DNA of 64,000 nt from Lactuca virosa. Taxonomy: Eukaryota; Streptophyta; Magnoliopsida; Asterales; Asteraceae. The notes under the pieces were generated by a model. The model worked only from the letters and a program-made list of their open reading frames with translations, made no database searches and was not told the origin of the DNA. The stretch lies in NCBI GenBank assembly GCA_928212115.1, contig CAKMRJ010004445.1, forward strand, positions 76,363,695 through 76,427,694. Reading direction: 5' to 3'. A program made the position numbers and the translations under genes. Of the stretch, positions 54,563 to 64,000 are shown piece by piece. Within the stretch, counting starts at the first letter, position 1. Every line of letters starts with the position of its first letter.

Positions 54563-56490
54563 TTGGGTTCAAGGTTTTGCTCAGCCGCCAGGGATCGGCA
54601 GTACAATCAGAATGGATGTGCGGGTTATTTGGCGTATGTGGTGGATACGCGGGTTGTGGATCAGGTCTTAATTTTAGAGGTTGCAATCATCAGAGAGTTC
54701 ATTGATGTGTTTCCGGAGGAGTTACCCGGAGTGCCTCCGGAGAGGCTGGTCAAGTTCAGGATCGACCTTGTGCCAGGTGCGGCCCCTATCGCCAAGGCGT
54801 CGTGCCGATTGGCACCACCTGAGATGCAGGACCTGTCATCTCAGCTACAGGAGCTGCTAGGCAAGCAGTTCATTCGTCCGAGCAATTCTCTGTGGGGAGC
54901 GCCTATTCTCTTCTTCAAGAAGAAGGATGGTTCACACCGGATGTGCATCGATTACCGGGAGTTGAACAAATTGACGGTGAAGAACCGTTATCAACTTCCC
55001 AGGATTGATGATCTCTTTGATCAGCTACAGGGAGCATCTTGGTTCTCCAAGATAGACTTGAGATCCGGGTACCATCAGGTCAGGGTGAGGGAGGAGGACG
55101 TGGAGAAGACCGCGTTCCAGACTCGTTACGGACATTATGAGTTCATGGTGATGTCGTTTGGGCTCACCAACGCGCCGACAGTATTCATGGATCTGATGAA
55201 TCGGGTATGCAGACCGATGCTCGATCGCTCAGTGATTGTGTTCATCGATGATATATTGGTGTATTCCAAGACCAGAGAGTAGCATGAGGAGCATCTCCAC
55301 GAGCTTTTGGGAGTTTTGAGGCGAGAACGACTTTATGTCAAGTTCTCGAAGTGCAAGTTTTGGTTGCGATAGGTTCAATTCCTTGGACACCTCGTTAACC
55401 AGGAGGGGATTTTGGTCGATCTGGCCAAGATCGAGGTGGTTATGCGGTTGGAGGTCCCTAAATCTCCCTCGGATATCAGGAGTTTTCTGGGTATGACAGG
55501 GTACTACCGAAGATTCTTTAGGATTTCTCCAAGATTGCAGTACCCCTCACTCGTCTGACGAGGAAGGGGGTGGATTTACGGTGGGGCCCTGAGCAGCAGA
55601 CAGCATTTAAGACCCTTCGACGGCGACTTTGCGAGGCTCCAGTCTCGACTCTCCTGGGGAGAGTTGAGGATTTCGTGGTGTTCTGTGATGCATCCATCAC
55701 TGGATTGGGAGCAGTCCTCATGCAGAGAGGACGGGTGATAGAGTATGTATCGTGGTAGTTGAAGCCGCATGATACGAGATATCTCACACACAATCTTGAG
55801 ATGGGAGCGGTGGTGTTCGCCCTCAAGATCTGGAGACATTACCTCTACATGGTTCGCTGTACCATATATATGGACCACAAGAGCCTGAGACATATCATGG
55901 ATCAGCCGAACCTTAACATGAGGTAGTGCAGGTGGCTGGACGTAGTCAAGGATTATGACTGCGAGATCCTTTGCCATTCGGGTAGAGCAAACTTGGTGGC
56001 GGATGCCCTAAGCTGTAAGTCGGCCGGATCTTCTGTTCTGACAACGTGTATGAAGATATTTGTGGATTCTCCACTTGTGAGCCTGTTCAGGGAGGCTCAG
56101 GCTGAAGGTGTACGATAGGAGAACTGGAAGCTTGATAGGATCAGAGGCGAGATCACCTGATTTGTTCAGGACAGTCATGGGTTGCTGACCCGTTGCGGCC
56201 GGTTGTGGGTTCCGATGTCTGGTGGGGTCATACAGATTTTACCGGATGAGGCTCATAAGTCTCGTTTCTGTATTCACCCGGGAGCCATCAAGATTTATTC
56301 GGATCTGAGTTTGAGTTACTGGTGGTCGTGCATGAAGATAGAGATCGCTTGGTACATTGAGAGGTGCTTGGCCTGCAGGATGGTCAAGGCCGAGCACCAG
56401 AGGCTGCATGGCAACCTGCAACCTCTGGAGGATCCCATGTGTAAATGGAAGCAGATCACGATGGACTTTATCACCAAGTGCCAAGGACGC
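54563..56490 (+). pseudogene. Chromovirus RT and RNase H
   Basis: The RT frame continues from the protease without a shift: FIDVFPEELPGVPPER, WGAPILFFKKKDGSHRMCID, YRELNKLTVKNRYQLPRIDD, FSKIDLRSGYHQVR, MSFGLTNAPTVFMDLMN and FIDDILVYSKT (55241-55273). A TAG at 55280 and further stops follow, with a frame change near 55510. RNase H: FVVFCDASITGLGAVLMQ, RYLTHNLEMGAVVFALKIW and ANLVADALSC. The integrase zinc region (56240-56400) has HKSRFCIHPGAIK and ERCLACRMVK. A second frame change occurs near 56490. Confidence 0.87.
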
Positions 56491-57523
56491 GAAGGGATAT
56501 GATGTTATATGGGTTGTCGTGGATCGATTGACCAAGAGCGCCCATTTCCTGGCCATTCGGGAAAGTTCATTGGCCGAGAAGTTGGCCGATGTATATATTT
56601 GCGAGATCGTTCCTCGCCATGGAGTACCGGTCTCTATTGTCTCTGACCATGATGTTAGATTCACCTCCCGTTTCTGGCATAAGTTTCATGAGGAACTGAG
56701 CACGAGACTGCATTTCAGCACCGCGTATCATCCGCAGACTGATGTACAGAGTGAGCGAACCATCCAGACCCTCGAGGATATGTTACGGGCCTGCGTTATT
56801 GACTTCGGTGGGAGCTGGGACTCCTACCTACCCCATGAAGAGTTTTCCTACAAAAACAACTTCCATTCAAGTATTGGTGCTCCGCCTTATGAGCTGTTGT
56901 ATGGACGGAGATGTCTTACCCCAGTCTGTTAGGGTGAAGTTGGACACCCGGTCATGGGTCGGACCGAGGTGGTTCTGCTGACTACAAAGATGATCCAGCA
57001 GATCAAGCAGCGATTACATACTGCTCAGATTCGGCAGAAGAGTTATGCCGACCGACGCCGATCCGAGTTGGAGTTTCAGGTCGGCGATATGGTGTTGCTG
57101 AAGGTCTCACCCTGGAAGGGTGTGATCCGCTTCAGGAAGAGGGGAAAGTTGGGTCCCCAATACATCGGTCCATTCTGGATTATTGCTAGGGTGGGCAAGG
57201 TTGCGTACAAGCTGGACCTCCCTGAGGAGCTCAGTCAGATCCATAGCACTTTCCATGTATCGCAGCTGCGAAAGTGCGTATTGGACGAGGGTGCGGTCGT
57301 GTTATTCGATGACATTCAGGTGGACGAGCGCCTGACCTATGTCGAGAGTCCCATAGCTATATTGGAGAGAAAGGTGAAGGTCTTGAGGAACAAGAAAGTA
57401 CCTTTGGTGAAGGTACAATGGCAGCATCGAAGGGCTTTCGAGTGGACCTGGGAGCCGGAGGCGGAGATGCGGGAGCATTATCCAGATTTGTTCATTGCAG
57501 CAGACTTCGAGGGCGAAGTCTAG
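56491..57523 (+). pseudogene. Chromovirus integrase core, C-terminal barrel and chromodomain
   Basis: Core: VVVDRLTKSAHFLAI, SIVSDHDVRFTSRFW and STAYHPQTDVQSERTIQTLEDML give D and E. The first D is at the frame break. After a TAG (56930-56932) the frame resumes with RQKSYADRRRSELEF, GDMVLLKVSPWKGVIRF, GPQYIGPFWIIARVG and TFHVSQLRK. It ends in a chromodomain (57346-57495) reading PIAILERKVKVLRNK, VKVQWQHRRAFEWTWEPE. The chromodomain marks a chromovirus, probably Tekay/Del. Confidence 0.87.
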
Positions 57524-57540
57524 GTGAAGTGGGGGAGAGT
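57524..57540 (+). other. Polypurine tract of the chromovirus
   Basis: TGAAGTGGGGGAGAGT just before the LTR start TGTAACATCCC. Confidence 0.85.
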
Positions 57541-57675
57541 TGTAACATCCCGGGATTTGCAGGTATTTCCAAATCCTCCTCTTTATTATTATTTTGTCAT
57601 TTTTAGTCCTTGGGAATGGAAGAGTGTAGCCATGAGATGCCCTAATGGCTATTATTGTAATTTTGGATAAGGAGG

Positions 57676-57762
57676 AGTACGATGAGCGTACATAAGGGTA
57701 CGCTGAGCGTACTAGGCGCGCCCTAATACGCTAGGCGTACACTTGTGTATGCTAGGCGTACT
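57676..57762. repeat. Cluster of GCGTAC motifs
   Basis: GAGCGTAC, GGGTACGCTGAGCGTAC, TACGCTAGGCGTAC and ATGCTAGGCGTAC occur within 90 bp, upstream of the TATA box. More GCGTAC/GTACGC words lie at 58375-58490. Confidence 0.8.
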
Positions 57763-57800
57763 CTAGTTAGGTGAACACCCTAATATTTAGGGTTTGGGTG

Positions 57801-57809
57801 GTATAAAAG
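57801..57809 (+). promoter_or_regulatory. TATA box, chromovirus LTR
   Basis: GTATAAAAG, 260 bp into the LTR. Confidence 0.6.
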
Positions 57810-58618
57810 TATCCTTATGAGCTCATAACCTTCTACCATTTCAGCCTCCATAGGTTTGAGCCGTTTTCCCCAAACCCTAACCCCTCTCTTGAGTGTAGAG
57901 CTAAAGGTGTGTGTTTTGAGTAGTTGAAGTAGAAGAAGTTGCATCAAGGAGTTGGAGAAGTGAGGCAAGCTTGAAGATCTGAGTTTATCTTGTCCTCTAG
58001 AAGCTCCAGGAGGTAAAAAGCTTCTGCCTTTATACTTATATGATGTAGATCTTGCCTTGTTAGCTTTATGACACCTTTTTTGTCCCAAAAAGTCCCAATA
58101 TTGTGCATGTTATGTTTTGGACGTGTTAAGTTGTCCTTTCAAACCCTAGGAAGGGTTTTAAGTGATAAAAATGAGGTCCCAATGGCTAGAAGTGTCCCAT
58201 GCAAGTGGTAGAAGATCTTATTGGATTAAGACCTTACATTAAGAATTTTTTGGACGTTCAAACTCTTAAAGTTTGAGACTTTATGGTTCTAATACACATT
58301 AGGTCGATGGATCTAGAATATGGGCTTAAGTGCTTAATCCATTAAGCACTTATTAGGCTTTGGACTCAGCGAGTGTACGCCCCGCGTAGAGAGAAGAGTG
58401 CCCCGCGTACGCAGTCAACGTCCCCATTTTCCAGTCAACACAAGGCTTGCGTACGCCCTGAGTAGCTTCGGGGTACCGCTAACGTACGACCTCTGTCGGG
58501 TTTTTGCAAGTTGGGCTTTGGATTTGGGCCAGTTTGGCTTGGGCTCTTGCTGGACTTTCTGAATAGGAGTGTTTTGGGTCAATTATTGGAAGTGGATCTT
58601 AGAATGAGGCCCAATTAG

Positions 58619-61436
58619 TGTCACACCCCCGAACCAGGACGACGGAAACGTCTAGGGGCGGATGACGTCATTGTATAGTATCATAACAATTGAATATGAA
58701 TGAAACATAGCAACCAAACGGCATACATTGAGATAACAAACTTACATTGTTTATATATTGTATTGGTTCACAAAATTACACAAAAGTGACAAAAATGAAA
58801 TTTCCAAAATGCAGCAAAATATCCAACACATGGCTTAAGTACCTGCTTATTGAGTTCCTAAGAATACAAGTCATTTTGAAAAGCATCAACATAGAATGTT
58901 GGTGAGTTCATAAGCATTTTTGTATGAAAACGGTTTGTATCTGTTTGGTTTGAAAATTTTGCATGTTTCCAGAAAATCCGATATTTTCTATCATAGTGTG
59001 TTATCTGTCTTATACCAAAGACTGAAAATGTATGTATGCATGTTTCTTTGTATCTTTTATATGTATGTACGTTCCCCAAAAAATCCTATATTTCCTTATG
59101 TATAAAAAAAAGTTGTAGTCTTTAAACCCTAAGACTGGAATAGCGATAGTAGCGTACTGAAAATGGTGTGTAGTTTTATATTTTATAAAACCGGTGAAGT
59201 GTATGTTTTCCCGTAAATCAAAATAGTGTTGTTAATCCTTATGTAAGTCACTAAAACCATGCTTGATGTGACTGTTATGCCTGTTGCGACATACTTCAGG
59301 CGTCGGAATCAGTAAGATATTTGTCACCCTAGACTGGCCCCGTCTAGCTGTAGCGAACAACTCAGGTGTGGGAGTGTCAATCCTCGTATAGATCTATACA
59401 CAACTATTTCGCTCTCCCTCCATGAGACTCTTGTTATAATTAAAAGACTTAGAGTGTATGCTAGGTACGTATGGTGAAGGTAGTGTCTCACTAGAGCATT
59501 AACGGATTTACGTAAATTTCGACTCCCTTTAGTGAATAATGATATGACTCTACTAGTGCAAATTCGTGATAGGTTTTTTATGACACGCGATTTACAGGTT
59601 TCATAACATTCAGTTTATGACACGCGTTTTACAGAATTCATGACATGCAGTTTATTATCCATGCTTTATGAGTTTTATGACATACTGTTTATGACACACA
59701 GAACTTCCTGTCATAATTCTGTTTTGTATACCATTTTGGTTAAACTATTTATAACACTTTATATAAATAGTCATTAACGAATGCGTCTGGTTGTAACTTA
59801 TGGAGTAAAATAGCATAATATTTTTGGTTTTAAACCATCAAAGTAGTGACAACTTAATTACGACTATTTTACTAATAAAAATTATCTTTAGTAAAATATC
59901 AAACTTTGTGTTTTTGTTTAACATCCTTTTTACCAATTATTTGTAAGGGTTGCATCACAAATTATGGTGTGTTGGTTTGACTTTAATAAGTCATGATTTT
60001 TTTATAACACCAAAAATGATAAACTTTATATTTTTTCCAAATATTTGTGTAGGTTTTTTTAAAAGGAGAGCATGTATGTATCCAAGAGTTAAACATGCAT
60101 GGAAATATACATGCCATGATTTCGAATTTCTTGGGTGAACAACCCATATCCACAAATTTTTATGTAACAAATATGTTAATAAACACATTCATCATGATTT
60201 TTATGAAGCTACATAAGAAAATAACCTTTTTACGCAAGTACTTGCTTCATATTCAACACATAACTAAGATGCATGCAATTATCCAAAGGATAAACTTATT
60301 CTAGCATATATGAAGCTTGCACATCACGATTTTATGGTGTGTTAGCATGAGGTATTTAACATTTTAAACACAAATCGTTACATAAACATATAGGTGTATG
60401 CAAATATCCAATGGTTAAACGAAACTTGACTTGTATCCCCCCCCCCCCCCCCCCCGAAAAGCATGAAAAACACGAAAACATGGGGGGTATGAAGCTCACC
60501 TTGGTATTTTCGTGAGTTGTGGGCAGGAAAGTAAAGATATTTCGAGCCTAGCCTTGCTCAACTTGAAGAGTTCTCGAAAATGGGGGAATGTTCTAAGAAT
60601 CATACACACGAAAATGGGTGTGTAAATGGAATGATCTTACACTATCATGTATAATAACACTTCAGTTTTACAAGAACTTACCAAGTTGTTATAAGTTTCT
60701 TGAAGAGAAAACCTTTGAGGTTGGCACACACGAAATTTAGAGAGGAAAGTGAGAGAGAACTTTAGAGAATGCTTGAATGGAAATGATCTTTGGGTGTGGG
60801 TGAGGGGTGTTCAGCCGAACCCTCTTAAAATAAGGGGGAAATTGCTTGGTTGCTGTTTGGTGGATTATTAAGGGGCATGCATGGAGGCATGGAGGATATT
60901 TGTATGTGTTGTGTTGAGACATGGGGGTAATACAAGGTAAAGAAATGAGGTGTCACATTTTTCCCTTTTTCCTTATTTCTTTTCTCTTTTTTTTTACTTG
61001 CCCATAACCGATTTCATTGATTTAGTGGAGGGGTTTTTGGTTTAGGTTGGCCGTAAACACCCTATATTCTTAATGGGTTTTCGATTTGGAGTGTGATTAT
61101 GGAATTTTGGGCTAAATTTGGCCCAATAAGGGGTTTTCGGTCCAATAAGGCTAAAGAAAAGGGTTTTTAGCCCAATAAGGCCAAAGAAAAGGGTTTTTGG
61201 TCCAACAAGGTATTTGGGCCGAGAACTCTAAGCAAAGCCTAAAAATTGATTTTGTCTAACTATTGGATCAAACTTGGGCTTTCATGAGGTGATGACAACT
61301 TGATTCTATGTGTGTGCACATATGTATTCAAATAACACTGTAGTTTAAATTTCACTATTTTGATGCAACAAGGTTACATAGAGGAATTGTTTTGTACAAG
61401 CTTCCCAATCTCAACCCTAAATTGCTAGTTGTGACA
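58619..61436 (-). mobile_element. Solo gypsy LTR, 2.8 kb, duplication ATTAG
   Basis: ATTAG at 58614-58618 and 61437-61441 flanks DNA starting TGTCACACCCCCG and ending TTGTGACA. It has the same style and partial homology as 5147-8671 and 16234-26573 (CGGAAACG near the end, GATCTATACACAA at 59391, GGGGTATGAAGCTCACC at 60484). No internal region. I found no copy of the hairpin repeat in it. The separated host LTR halves join in sense across it (GAGGCCCAATTAG, then TGAGTTGGGCCC). Confidence 0.87.
60437..60457. repeat. Run of 21 C
   Basis: Homopolymer in the solo LTR. The homologous place in the LTR at 5147-8671 (7306-7313) has 8 C. Confidence 0.9.
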
Positions 61437-62084
61437 ATTAGTGAGTTGGGCCCAATTTGAAAATTTGGGCCAACTATGACCCTTGTATATTGGGCTTGTG
61501 GATTAAGGATTTGGGGTTGGGCTTTGGCCCAATTTAAGGAAAGGATAGAATGGACTATTACCATATGTTTGGGCCCTTAGTCAAGATTGATATTCCAATT
61601 GTTGATTGGTGTTTATTTTATTGTGATAGTTCGGGATTTTTGGTGAATCAGCAGCTGAGGGTTTTCAGTTCATTTCGACATCGTGAGGTGAGTTTTCCCC
61701 ACTATGCTTAGGGGTTGAAGGCACCAAGGCCGGCCCATTGGATTGATATCCTGGTAGTTGTTGTTATGCTGAGTACGAGTAAGTTATTGATGCTAGTTTG
61801 ATATGCTAGTCTGGTAGGTCTGTAGGACTACCTGGGATACTGTCTGATTCTCTGTATGTGTATTTAGCAGTTACATGTCGACATGTTGTGTGGGTAGGGT
61901 TGAGGATGTACTGCTCCGTGCGGTAACCAACGAACCCTGGAGTATGCCATATATGAGTTGAGGGCCGGGAGAGCATGCCAGACTCATACTGAGGACTCCT
62001 AAGCATTCCAGATGCGAGCTGAGGGCCAGGAGAGCATGTCAGACTCATACTGAGGGATTATCATTTATATTCTAGTCTAAGGAC

Positions 62085-62225
62085 TGAAGGGGCAAGCCAG
62101 ACATAAGATGTGGGCTGAAGAGCAAGCCAGACATATGTTGTGGGCTCGGGAGCAAGCCAGATGTGAGATGTGGGCCTGTAAGGCAAGCCATACTCATACT
62201 GTGGGCTCGGGGGTAATCCAGTCTG
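62085..62225. repeat. Tandem array in the chromovirus LTR, about 28-32 bp x 5
   Basis: Units of the form GTGGGCTCGGGAGCAAGCCA followed by GACATA or variants, preceded by longer related units from 61950. Confidence 0.75.
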
Positions 62226-62510
62226 TAGAGTTATGGGCCCATTACATGTTGTTATTATGTGTGCTATTTGTTATGTATCGATATTTCGAGGGAACCCACT
62301 AAGTTTCGGGCTTACAGTTTTGGATTTTGTTTCAGGTACTTCGGATGATCCCGGGAAGGCGAAGGCTTGATCATGCACCTCCTCACATTTTATGATTTTG
62401 ATCTCTGGGATTCTCTGATATGAAACTATTTTAAAAAGATTTTGTAATAAATAGCAGTTTTTGGATGCTTGAAAAAGTTTTAAATTTTTATGAATTTTAT
62501 GGATGTTACA

Positions 62511-62601
62511 AGGACTAGTTTGATAGTCCGTTCTATATCTCCTGTTTAAACCGAGGGAGCATATTATTGATAGTACAAAATTAGTGGTTTATACTTACTT
62601 T
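62511..62601. other. Short gap between two elements
   Basis: 91 bp with no recognised feature. AGGAC at 62511 could be the chromovirus target duplication, whose partner was not found. Confidence 0.4.
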
Positions 62602-62999
62602 TGTTAACTTTTAGTGTTCTCGTTCCAGGACTGAATTCTCCATATTCTCGGTGGTATTTGGACCGAAATCACCTTGTGATTTCGGTGGGCTTATAGGATT
62701 TCAGTTGGGCTTAGGCTTGTTAAGGCTTTGTATTACGTTTAGTATATAATGTATTATCAGCCGTGAATGAGAGAGTTAGTCAGTTGATCATTCTAAGGAG
62801 CTAAGATCGAGTTTTAGAGAGAAAGGGAGAACCGAGAGCAACTTAAGAATCTTATGTACTAGACTATTTTGAATATAGTGTGCATTGAAGATTGATAATT
62901 GTGTTCTAAATTCATAATAACTGTTTTAGATTAATCATTAGATTGGGTTTTCGCACCAATTCTAGTGATTTCGATTGATACACTAGATCGAGTTTTACA
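62602..62999 (+). repeat. 5' LTR of the third copia element
   Basis: TGTTAACTTTTAGTG to CGAGTTTTACA, about 398 bp. The right end is fixed by the primer site. The left end is inferred from TG only, without a visible partner LTR. Confidence 0.65.
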
Positions 63000-63001
63000 A
63001 C

Positions 63002-63013
63002 TGGTATCAGAGC
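63002..63013 (+). other. Primer binding site (tRNA-iMet type)
   Basis: TGGTATCAGAGC, two bases after the LTR. Confidence 0.94.
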
Positions 63014-63179
63014 AAGGTTTGGTATCAATCAAATTGGCCTAAATATTAAACGTTTCTTGGAACTTATGCTGTTTTGAGTTAATTTTTGACGTAATTATTG
63101 TCGTTCTTCTTTGTGTTCTTCATTATTTTAGAGTTTTTAATCTAGATTGGTTGTGATAGATTGCAAATTTCGTGTTTTT

Positions 63180-63690
63180 GGCATATTTTGGGAGGTCTTC
63201 GGTCAAAATCTGAGAGTTTTCGGTAGCCAGCAAATGATCTTCGGTTAGGGTTTGAGAGTTCTCGGCTAGCTCCTCGGACACATCTATGTTCTCGGTTAGG
63301 TCAGCTTCGGTGTCGGTCCCTGCCTCGGAGTTCTCGGCGGCATCAAAGGTTCTCAGTTAGGTCAGCCTCTCTTCTCGGTGTTCTTCAGTCTTCGGTTGAC
63401 GTCTTCAGTCAAACATTTTCGGTAAACGTCTTCGGTCTACTCATTTGGCTTCGCATTCTCCGTTAGCATCTCGGTTTTTTAGATTTCGGCTATCGTTCTC
63501 GATCTAGAGGCCTCATATTCGGTCTAGAAGCCTCGTATTTGGTCAAGAATCTAAGTTCTTGGTCAAGTTTTATTTCAAATAAAAGGTTGACTTCCAAGTT
63601 TATCGGTCAACAGGGTGTTTACCATTGGTGTTTTCGGTCGAAGGGCATTTATTTTCTTGGTTTTCGGTCAAAATTCATTTACACAATCAG
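63180..63690 (+). repeat. TCGGT-rich leader
   Basis: CTCGGT, TTCGGT and close variants recur more than twenty times in about 500 bp (for example 63198, 63220, 63240, 63292, 63308, 63404). Spacing is irregular. There is no coding. Confidence 0.75.
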
Positions 63691-63710
63691 ATTTCTTCTG
63701 TTGGTAAATA

Positions 63711-64000
63711 ATGAGTTCCTACAACAATACCAAGAAGGTAAGTAAAACCCCATGCTCTCAGTCCTGTGAAGATAAAGTTAATAAATATCGTGAGCATAAT
63801 GAGTTATTAGTTAGAGAGGTTTTTGACCTTCAAAATGAAATTCATGAAATCAATAAAGTCAACAAGCCTCTTAAAGAAAAACTAGATGCTCAAAATAAAG
63901 ATTTAATTAATATTAGGGAGGAATATAGCACCAAATGTGTTCATCATCGTTATGCCAAAGAGAAAATTGTCAAATTAATTGTTGAACTTGATGCATTAAA
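63711..64000 (+). CDS. N-terminal part of the first copia frame (gag-like, coiled coil)
   Basis: ATG at 63711, open for 96 codons to the window edge. It begins MSSYNNTKKVSKTPCSQ and turns into a charged helical stretch (NKYREHNELLVREVFDLQNE, later KPLKEKLDAQNKDLINIREE) with heptad-like spacing, so a coiled coil is likely. There is no zinc knuckle or capsid motif yet. Its place after the leader of a copia element suggests a gag-related protein. The in-frame GTAAGT at 63733 would make a good splice donor but is probably just codons VS. Family not established. Confidence 0.55.
   Translation, partial: MSSYNNTKKVSKTPCSQSCEDKVNKYREHNELLVREVFDLQNEIHEINKVNKPLKEKLDAQNKDLINIREEYSTKCVHHRYAKEKIVKLIVELDAL

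Larger units (their letters stand above)
57541..62510 (+). repeat. 3' LTR of the chromovirus, split by a solo LTR
   Basis: TGTAACATCCCGGG to GGATGTTACA. Without the nested solo LTR (58619-61436 plus duplication) it is about 2.15 kb. TATA at 57801-57809. It includes two GCGTAC-rich clusters and a tandem array. Confidence 0.85.
62602..64000 (+). mobile_element. 5' end of a third copia element, runs off the right edge
   Basis: LTR about 62602-62999, primer site 63002-63013, a 0.7 kb leader and an open frame from 63711. The LTR end (AGTTTTACA then TGGTATCAGAGC) recalls the inner LTR at 13219-13490 (CTTTTACA). Confidence 0.78.

Noticed and set aside
58619..60957. Shorter LTR ending at GGTGTCACA (60957)
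   Set aside because: No target duplication there (ATTAG versus TTTTT). ATTAG recurs at 61437-61441, so the real end is 61436.
1..64000. Host protein-coding genes, tRNA or rRNA genes, organelle DNA inserts
   Set aside because: I searched both strands by eye for gene-like frames, tRNA arms and rRNA words and found nothing beyond retrotransposon sequence. Primer sites resemble tRNA 3' ends but are not tRNA genes.

Overview
This window is plant nuclear DNA made almost entirely of nested LTR retrotransposons. I could not support any ordinary host gene, tRNA, rRNA or CRISPR array. The plant origin rests on tRNA-iMet-type primer sites (TGGTATCAGAGC), Ty1/copia and Ty3/gypsy pol proteins of plant type, and several TG...CA LTRs with 5-bp target duplications. 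Palindromic ACTCGCCGAGT runs and the long TGTGACACC-type LTRs fit Asteraceae, and I think of a lettuce-like (Lactuca) genome. That identification is inference from memory, not from a search. Boundaries were read by eye and may be off by a few bases.

Layout. (1) 1-8671: a decayed minus-strand Ty3/gypsy chromovirus whose 3' LTR is cut by the window edge. Its 5' LTR, about 3.5 kb long, is at 5147-8671. (2) 8672-10075 continues at 40901-43596 as old, mostly unreadable plus-strand gypsy debris. A large minus-strand Ty1/copia element (10076-40895, target duplication CGGGT) splits it. (3) Inside that copia element lie three things. One is a solo gypsy LTR (16234-26573, duplication TTGCT) that itself holds a very recent but coding-dead copia element (16938-24607, duplication AAATA). 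Another is a 5'-truncated second copia element (28675-32520). The third is a foreign LTR (13219-13490) with its own primer site and polypurine tract. (4) 43597-52141: a plus-strand gypsy element of the Tat type, with TGGCGCC primer site, two RNase H domains and an antisense gene. (5) 52147-62510: a plus-strand chromovirus with an intron-like gap before its protease and a C-terminal chromodomain. Its 3' LTR carries another solo LTR (58619-61436, duplication ATTAG). (6) 62602-64000: the 5' end of a further copia element, whose first reading frame runs off the right edge.

The points most worth following are these. An imperfect hairpin of about 180 bp occurs eight times, always in the same orientation relative to the element, and its loop is better conserved than its stem. 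The big copia element carries a long extra reading frame after pol (about 1,200 codons) with promoter-like DNA just upstream; the solo LTR has cut it in two. The composite copia element has an internal heterologous LTR that suggests recombination between two families. The youngest insertion has nearly identical LTRs but long-dead genes. No complete autonomous element is present.
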